A stretch of 20,677 nucleotides of DNA, taken from contig DINI01000036.1 in the NCBI GenBank assembly GCA_002426755.1, positions 25,314 to 45,990 of the forward strand, in the 5' to 3' direction. Below, in pieces: positions 15,830-20,677 of the stretch. Position 1 is the first letter of the stretch. Each line of letters opens with the position of its first letter. This DNA is from Flavobacteriaceae bacterium UBA5544. Its GTDB lineage: Bacteria > Bacteroidota > Bacteroidia > Flavobacteriales > Flavobacteriaceae. The notes beneath the pieces were generated by a model. It was not told where the DNA came from and did not search any database. It worked only from the letters and a program-made list of their open reading frames with translations. The translations under genes and the position numbers were made by a program.

Positions 15830-17008
15830 TTGAAACCTCAATCAACACGGTTATACTTTCTAGATGCTGTACGGGCGTTTGCAATCTTGATGATGTTGCA
15901 GGGGCATTTCGTCGATACGTTGCTCAATCCCCTTTATCGTGATGATGTGTATCCGGCATATATCATTTGGTCTTATTTTAGAGGAATTACCGCCCCGGTA
16001 TTTTTTACAATTTCGGGTTTGGTGTTTTTGTATTTGCTGTTGAAAGCCAATCAAAAAGGTGATGATTCCATCAGAATTAGAAAAGGCTTGTCAAGAGGTT
16101 TAATGCTATTAGTAATAGGATATGCGTTGCGAATTCCTTTCTTCTCATGGCTCAAAGGTCAATTTGACACTTACTTTTTGGTGGTAGATGTCTTGCAATG
16201 CATTGGTGTATCTCTATTACTGATTATTGCTCTATATTATATTTGCAGAAAGAACAGTTATATTTTGTCTGTTGTATTGTTCACGATGGGTATTGTCATT
16301 TTTCTTTGCGAACCATTGTATCGTGACTTGGCACTCCCTAATGTCCCATTAGTTTTTTCTAATTATTTATCAAAGGCAAACGGTTCGGTATTTAACATTA
16401 TTCCATGGTTTGGGTATGTAGCATTTGGTGGTTTTTTGGCAACCATTTTCTTTAGAAGTTCTCAATCCAAACGCTTTAAACAAGTGACCGTTGTTACTTT
16501 TTTTACGCTTGGAACCTTATTGCTTTGGTTTTCAACTGATGCTTTACATATATTATATTATTTAACTCATTTTGAATTACTTGAAAGATCTGCAAATTAT
16601 AATTATTTGTTTTTACGACTTGGAAATGTATTTGTGTATTTTGGAACGTTTTACATGCTGGAACGTTTTATGAAACAATCTATTGTGACTAAAATCGGTG
16701 AGAAAACGTTGAATATTTACGTGGTGCACTTCATTATTATTTACGGTAGTTTTACTGGAATTGGTCTAAAGCACTTTTGGTACAAATCTCTTGAACCTTG
16801 GGAAGCAGTGTTTGGTGCTTTGGCCTTCATCATTGTGGTGTGTTTGATTGTTTTCCATATAGGCAAAACCAATGTCTTTATTTACACACATCTACGAAGG
16901 TTGCTACATATTGTTATTAGAAGGAAAGACGGAAGTGTCATAGTTGGAGATGAAAATAGCGACGAAGATATTCCCGACAATATGGAAGAAATAGAAACGA
17001 ATAAGTAA
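15830..17008 (+). CDS. HGSNAT-like (DUF1624) integral-membrane acyltransferase
   Basis: 392-aa polytopic membrane protein with the N-terminal signature of the heparan-alpha-glucosaminide N-acetyltransferase/YeiB-type family: RLYFLDAVRAFAILMMLQGH (7-26), then YFRGITAPVFFTISG (49-63) and RGLMLLVIGYALRI. About ten TM helices and a short cytoplasmic acidic tail (DENSDEDIPDNMEEIE) follow. Members are thought to acylate carbohydrates at the membrane; the substrate here is unknown. The start is taken as TTG at 15830, because the conserved RLYFLD block begins six codons later and the first in-frame ATG is well inside it. It precedes an exported GH172-type gene on the same strand, but that gene seems to have its own promoter. 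Confidence 0.85.
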   Translation: MKPQSTRLYFLDAVRAFAILMMLQGHFVDTLLNPLYRDDVYPAYIIWSYFRGITAPVFFTISGLVFLYLLLKANQKGDDSIRIRKGLSRGLMLLVIGYALRIPFFSWLKGQFDTYFLVVDVLQCIGVSLLLIIALYYICRKNSYILSVVLFTMGIVIFLCEPLYRDLALPNVPLVFSNYLSKANGSVFNIIPWFGYVAFGGFLATIFFRSSQSKRFKQVTVVTFFTLGTLLLWFSTDALHILYYLTHFELLERSANYNYLFLRLGNVFVYFGTFYMLERFMKQSIVTKIGEKTLNIYVVHFIIIYGSFTGIGLKHFWYKSLEPWEAVFGALAFIIVVCLIVFHIGKTNVFIYTHLRRLLHIVIRRKDGSVIVGDENSDEDIPDNMEEIETNK

Positions 17009-17049
17009 ATTCACCATCGACCTTCCTGAAAAATTTGTTTTCTTACTTT

Positions 17050-17079
17050 TTTGATTTTCTCACTTCAATTGTATATTAG
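17050..17079 (+). promoter_or_regulatory. probable promoter of the GH172/DUF2961 gene
   Basis: TTTG (17050-17053), then 18 nt, then TATATTAG (17072-17079), 7 of 8 to TAnnTTTG. The same boxes and spacing occur upstream of the DUF3857 operon. The start would be near 17085, about 40 nt before the ATG at 17127. Confidence 0.45.
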
Positions 17080-17126
17080 TTAGATAAATCTTAAATTTGG
17101 ATAACTTCCTAAAAATCATTTTCTAT

Positions 17127-18338
17127 ATGTTTCTAAAACAATCGCTTTCGTTTGTATTCATCTTTCTCATCGCCATCTTTCAAATCAACGCACAAGAGCT
17201 TTACGAGATGCAAAAAGACAAAGAAAACAAATGGGTTAGCTTTGAAAATAGCTCTGGCGACAAAGGTAAAGGCGGTATGGAAAACAGGACTGCAAAAGGT
17301 CATGCTTTCGACATCGTAAAAGCGGGAGCTTCCATTGACCTTATAAATATCAAGGGCTCTGGGACAATCAAACGAATGTGGATGACTTTTAGTGATAGAT
17401 CCCCCGAAATGTTGCGTGCTCTTAAAATCGAAATGTTTTGGGATGGCAGCGACAAACCTGCAGTCTCGGCTCCTATTGGCGATTTTTTTGGGGTCGGTCT
17501 AGGTCAGCGGGTTCCGTTTGAGAGCGCCCTACTTTCTGACCCAGAAGGCAGGTCGTTCAATTGCATCATCCCGATGCCTTTTAAAACGGGAGCACGAATT
17601 ATATTTACCAATGAATCGAGCAAAGACTTGGTCGCACTTTTTTATGATGTTGATATTTTGATGGAATCCCACGAAGAATCGATGCTTTATTTTCATGCTT
17701 ATTGGAATAGGGAAAACAAAACCGCGCTTGGTAAAGATTTTCAAATTCTACCTAAAGTGGAAGGCAAAGGCAAATTTTTAGGCTGCAATATTGGTGTGGA
17801 TTCTGACCCTAGCTATGAAAAGACTTGGTTTGGTGAAGGCGAAGTAAAAATGTATTTGGACAAGGATACCAAATTTCCAACACTTGTTGGCACGGGAACT
17901 GAAGATTATATAGGCACCGCTTATGGACAGGGGACTTTTGCCCATCAGTATCAAGGATGTACTGTGGCCAATTTAGAGAAAAGCGAATTTGCTTTTTATC
18001 GTTTTCATATTCCCGATCCAATTTATTTTTATAGTGACATTCAAGTGGAGATACAACAAATTGGTGGAGCGATGAAAGCAAAGGTGAAAGAATTAAAAGA
18101 CAATGGGGCTTCGCTTAAACCAATCAGTATTCATAATGACGATGGCTTCAATAAATTATTGGAAATGCCGAAGAAAATCGATTTGAGTGACCCAACCCTT
18201 CCGAATGGTTGGACTAATTTTTATAGACAAGACGACGTATCTGCAACTGCCTATTTTTATTTGGACAAGCCTTCTAATAATCTGCCAGCAATAGCTGATG
18301 TTGCTTCTAGGATTTCGGATCTTCCAAAAAAGGATTAG
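17127..18338 (+). CDS. exported DUF2961 protein, glycoside hydrolase family 172-like
   Basis: 403-aa secreted or periplasmic protein of the DUF2961/GH172 family, whose studied members act on fructofuranose or arabinofuranose linkages as multimers of jelly-roll domains. The signal peptide is MFLKQSLSFVFIFLIAIFQ to NAQ (1-23). The start at ATG 17127 is preferred over an in-frame TTG at 17097 because it gives a clean signal sequence. Family-like segments are SFENSSGDKGKGGMENRTAK (38-57), GSGTIKRMWMTF (77-88) and PIGDFFGVGLG (116-126). The double motif GEGE (236-239) and GTGTEDYIGTAYG (255-267) offers Glu237 and Glu259 as the likely catalytic pair, about 22 residues apart. No SusC/SusD or other polysaccharide-utilisation genes are adjacent, so the substrate cannot be inferred from context. 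It converges on purC with 17 nt between stops. Confidence 0.88.
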   Translation: MFLKQSLSFVFIFLIAIFQINAQELYEMQKDKENKWVSFENSSGDKGKGGMENRTAKGHAFDIVKAGASIDLINIKGSGTIKRMWMTFSDRSPEMLRALKIEMFWDGSDKPAVSAPIGDFFGVGLGQRVPFESALLSDPEGRSFNCIIPMPFKTGARIIFTNESSKDLVALFYDVDILMESHEESMLYFHAYWNRENKTALGKDFQILPKVEGKGKFLGCNIGVDSDPSYEKTWFGEGEVKMYLDKDTKFPTLVGTGTEDYIGTAYGQGTFAHQYQGCTVANLEKSEFAFYRFHIPDPIYFYSDIQVEIQQIGGAMKAKVKELKDNGASLKPISIHNDDGFNKLLEMPKKIDLSDPTLPNGWTNFYRQDDVSATAYFYLDKPSNNLPAIADVASRISDLPKKD

Positions 18339-18355
18339 GAAAATTATATTGTAAA

Positions 18356-19306
18356 TCAAACTTGCCTCAAAAACTCCAAGACATTTTTTTCGATTCTATT
18401 TTGAATGTCCGAAACATCAGCTTTTACAAATGGTTCTCCCATTATATTCTCAAACAATTCGATATAGCGTTCACTGACAGTTTGAATATATTCATCTGAC
18501 ATTACAGGAACTGTTTGTCCTTTCAGACCCTGAAAATCATTTGCAATCAACCATTGCCTTACAAACTCTTTGGATAATTGTTTTTGGGCTTCTCCTCTAT
18601 CCTGACGCTCTTGGTATCCTTCAGCATAAAAATAACGTGATGAGTCCGGTGTATGTATTTCGTCAATTAAAACAATTTTACCATCTTTTGTTTTACCAAA
18701 TTCGTATTTAGTATCAACCAAAATCAAGCCTCTGCTGGCAGCAATTTCAGTTCCTCGTAGAAACAGTTTTCGTGTGTAATCTTCCAATACTTCATAATCT
18801 TCTTTAGAAACAATGCCTCTCTTCAAAATATCTTCACGGGAAATATCCTCGTCATGGTCACCCATCTCTGCTTTGGTGGCTGGTGTAATGATTGGTTTTG
18901 GAAATTTATCGTTCTCCTTCATTCCTTCTGGCATTTCTACTCCGCAAAGCATTCGTTTTCCAGCTTTGTATTCTCTTGCCGCATGGCCTGACAAATAGCC
19001 ACGAATGACCATCTCCACTTTAAAAGGATCACATAAATGCCCAATGGCCACATTCGGATCTGGAGTTGCAATTAACCAATTAGGAACCAAATCTTCTGTT
19101 TGCGCCATAAATTTGGTTGCAATCTGATTGAGAATTTGTCCTTTGTATGGAATTCCCTTCGGCATTACTACATCAAAAGCACTTAAACGGTCGGTTGCAA
19201 CCATGACCAATAAATCATCATTGATATTATAGACTTCCCTAACCTTGCCCTTATAAAGATTTTTTTGCTTTGGGAAATTAAAGTTTGTGGTCGTTATGGT
19301 GTTCAT
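18356..19306 (-). CDS. purC: phosphoribosylaminoimidazole-succinocarboxamide synthase (SAICAR synthetase)
   Basis: Cytosolic purine-pathway ligase joining CAIR and aspartate with ATP. At 316 aa it belongs to the longer form of the family (the E. coli enzyme is about 237 aa). Visible motifs are LYKGKVREVYNI (17-28), ATDRLSAFDVVMPKGIPYKG (37-56), VIRGYLSGHAAREYK (about 105-119), PIITPATKAEMGDHDE (about 138-153), LVDTKYEFG and IDEIHTPDSSRYF. The start ATG at 19304-19306 precedes the family's usual N-terminus by about 15 residues. The terminator of the upstream beta-barrel gene and a promoter box at 19346-19339 indicate that it is transcribed on its own. Confidence 0.97.
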   Translation of the reverse strand: MNTITTTNFNFPKQKNLYKGKVREVYNINDDLLVMVATDRLSAFDVVMPKGIPYKGQILNQIATKFMAQTEDLVPNWLIATPDPNVAIGHLCDPFKVEMVIRGYLSGHAAREYKAGKRMLCGVEMPEGMKENDKFPKPIITPATKAEMGDHDEDISREDILKRGIVSKEDYEVLEDYTRKLFLRGTEIAASRGLILVDTKYEFGKTKDGKIVLIDEIHTPDSSRYFYAEGYQERQDRGEAQKQLSKEFVRQWLIANDFQGLKGQTVPVMSDEYIQTVSERYIELFENIMGEPFVKADVSDIQNRIEKNVLEFLRQV

Positions 19307-19338
19307 TTTATAGAAATATTGAAGGTCATTAGTTATTG

Positions 19339-19346
19339 CAAAAATA
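19339..19346 (-). promoter_or_regulatory. -7 promoter element of purC
   Basis: On the minus strand this reads TATTTTTG, a full match to TAnnTTTG, ending 32 nt before the purC ATG. It sits just downstream of the terminator of the preceding gene. No clear -33 TTG is seen at 19-21 nt, and I see no PurR-like operator. Confidence 0.5.
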
Positions 19347-19368
19347 AGGCTATTGATAATTACTTCAT

Positions 19369-19397
19369 AAAAAAAAGAGCAGTAAAAACTGCTCTTT
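19369..19397 (-). terminator. intrinsic terminator after the beta-barrel gene
   Basis: AAAGAGCAGT (19374-19383) pairs perfectly with ACTGCTCTTT (19388-19397) around AAAA. A run of eight As on the plus side (19369-19376) provides the U tract for minus-strand transcription. Confidence 0.85.
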
Positions 19398-19419
19398 CAA
19401 TAACTTTTATTGCTTTCGA

Positions 19420-19932
19420 TTAAAATCTCAAGTTGTAAGTTGCTCCAATTCCAACCACTTGGATATCAACATCATTATCAGCAAAAGTATTCTGATAGTA
19501 TGCGAAGAAATTCCAATCATCATTGTGGTAACCAATTTGAGGGTTTACATAAAGACCTCCTTCATTGTTATCAACATTGGTCAAGAAGCCGTAACCGAAG
19601 TCAGCTCCAAGAAACAATCCTTTTGGTTGAAAATAATATCTGGCAAAAGCCGCTGCTGGAACAATACCAAAATCTTCACCACCATCTTTGGCGAAAAAAT
19701 GTGTGTAACCTGTAGCCAACCCGATACCAAAATTAGGTGTCACCAAGTATTGACCCTTTAAATCCAATCCTAAAGCGAAGGAAGAGAAATCATCGGAATC
19801 ACCAACAGGCAATCCTGTATTCAAACCAATTTTTAGCCATGAATTGTCTGAATTGACATGATCAATATCAACATCTTGAGCAAATGTTGTCCCCGCAACG
19901 AACAACGCGAATAATAAAATAACTTTTTTCAT
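19420..19932 (-). CDS. small outer-membrane beta-barrel protein
   Basis: 170-aa protein with a signal peptide ending TTFAQ (about residue 19) and alternating hydrophobic beta-strands typical of 8-stranded barrels: WLKIGLNTGLPVG, FALGLDLKGQYLV, FGIGLATGYTHFF, GLFLGADFGYGFL, GGLYVNPQIGYH, WNFFAYYQNTF and VVGIGATYNLRF. The C-terminal Phe (Tyr-Asn-Leu-Arg-Phe) fits the outer-membrane insertion signal. Function is unknown; such OmpX/OmpW-sized barrels are common and diverse. It lies between phoH and purC on the same strand and has its own terminator. No strong promoter box is seen in the 200 nt upstream. Confidence 0.88.
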   Translation of the reverse strand: MKKVILLFALFVAGTTFAQDVDIDHVNSDNSWLKIGLNTGLPVGDSDDFSSFALGLDLKGQYLVTPNFGIGLATGYTHFFAKDGGEDFGIVPAAAFARYYFQPKGLFLGADFGYGFLTNVDNNEGGLYVNPQIGYHNDDWNFFAYYQNTFADNDVDIQVVGIGATYNLRF

Positions 19933-20131
19933 TTGTTTAACTATTTTTAAATATTAGTAGAAAACCACTAGGCAAAACTTATACCAATATTTCATTTTAT
20001 AACGACGTCTACATGAAAAAATATTTAAAGAATTGATTTTGAAATCAGTATCCGAGATGACAAAATTTCACTACCTGTCAGGTGTATTTGTGCTAATTTG
20101 CCTGTTGAACATTTCGTGTCAGAATTTCTCT

Positions 20132-20677
20132 TTACTCGCGGTTTTCTATGCCTTTATAGGCTTCGATAATTTTTCTTACCAATTTATGACGAATCACATC
20201 CTTCTCATCCAGCATGATAATGCCGACACCTTCTACGTTTTTTAAAATCAGTAAAGCTTCTTTTAAACCGGAAATGGTTCGTCTTGGCAAATCTACTTGC
20301 CCGGGGTCGCCTGTTAATAAGAATTTGGCGTTTTTACCCATACGCGTCAGGAACATTTTCATTTGGTTATGTGTCGTGTTCTGTCCTTCATCCAAAATAA
20401 CGAAAGCATTATCCAAAGTACGTCCACGCATGAACGCCAAAGGAGCAATTTGAATGGTGCCGTTTTCTAGGAACAATGCCAATTTTTCTGCGGGTATCAT
20501 ATCCCTCAAAGCATCATATAAGGGCTGCATATAAGGATCCAATTTTTCCTTTAAATCCCCTGGAAGGAAACCAAGATTTTCTCCCGCTTCAACCGCAGGA
20601 CGCGTTAATATGATTCGCTTGACTTCCTTATTTTTCAAGGCCTGAACTGCCAATGCCACACCTGTGTATGTTTTTCC
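20132..20677 (-). CDS. PhoH family ATPase, 3' part
   Basis: Cytosolic P-loop ATPase of the PhoH family, often linked to RNA metabolism or stress, with no firmly set role. About 181 residues are present and the frame runs open to the window edge, so the gene continues to the right; the first visible residues, GKTYT, are the end of the Walker A motif. Further markers are LTRPAVEAGENLGFLPGDL, the PLAFMRGRTL segment, VILDEGQNTT (Walker B) and LLTGDPGQVDLP. The family's usual length is about 315-330 aa, so roughly the N-terminal 130-150 residues are missing. From memory phoH and purC are neighbours in many flavobacteria, here with a beta-barrel gene between them. Confidence 0.95.
   Translation of the reverse strand, partial: GKTYTGVALAVQALKNKEVKRIILTRPAVEAGENLGFLPGDLKEKLDPYMQPLYDALRDMIPAEKLALFLENGTIQIAPLAFMRGRTLDNAFVILDEGQNTTHNQMKMFLTRMGKNAKFLLTGDPGQVDLPRRTISGLKEALLILKNVEGVGIIMLDEKDVIRHKLVRKIIEAYKGIENRE

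Noticed and set aside
20072..20089. Short palindrome ACCTGTCAGGT as a possible operator or terminator
   Set aside because: Arms are only 5 bp with a single-base centre, no T run follows and no partner site was found.
20057..20245. Plus-strand reading frame starting MTKFHYLSGVFVLICLLNISC, which looks like a lipoprotein signal
   Set aside because: It runs antisense into the well-supported phoH coding region soon after the apparent lipobox and has no meaningful mature part; probably chance, or a remnant in the short gap.

Overview
This AT-rich window looks like chromosome from a member of the Flavobacteriaceae (Bacteroidota). The evidence is the type of proteins present, the TAnnTTTG-like promoter elements, the frequent lack of Shine-Dalgarno sites, and the family variants seen: Bacteroidota-type MBOAT, a long PurC, DUF3857/transglutaminase proteins, a TPR histidine kinase and HGSNAT-like DUF1624. 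No phage, transposon, CRISPR, rRNA or tRNA is visible.

Layout. 1-1278: 3' part of an MBOAT O-acyltransferase gene. 1415-2986: panB and an RluA-type pseudouridine synthase, co-directional. 3132-3611 (minus): an unrecognised single-TM protein. 3648-6944: a signalling locus with a 52-aa Cys-Cys/poly-Pro lipoprotein, a periplasmic-TPR sensor kinase of the NarX/HPK7 type and a NarL/LuxR-type response regulator. Three copies of a 20-nt block (consensus ATTGAGGAAAACCGTAAGGA) surround it, one upstream of the lipoprotein gene and two downstream of the regulator. The two downstream copies each begin a compact structured segment of about 120-135 nt that ends in a strong intrinsic terminator, so they look like small RNA genes. 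6964-9857 (minus): a lipoprotein alpha/beta hydrolase and acetyl-CoA synthetase. 10167-14268: two exported DUF3857-family proteins in one operon, the first with a complete transglutaminase triad and the second apparently without it. 14325-15698 (minus): an AGCS-type sodium:amino-acid symporter, convergent with the operon across a shared terminator. 15830-18338: an HGSNAT-like membrane acyltransferase and an exported GH172/DUF2961 protein. 18356-20677 (minus): purC, a small outer-membrane beta-barrel protein and the 3' part of phoH.

Most of the window is housekeeping (pantothenate, purine, acetate activation, RNA modification) plus envelope functions. The part most likely to be undescribed is 3648-6944. 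The working hypothesis is a two-component system whose sensor may read a small exported lipopeptide through its periplasmic TPR domain. It is physically tied to a family of repeated structured RNA elements that could be its targets, its effectors, or the regulator's binding sites. This is inference from arrangement and sequence; no homology or structure search was run.
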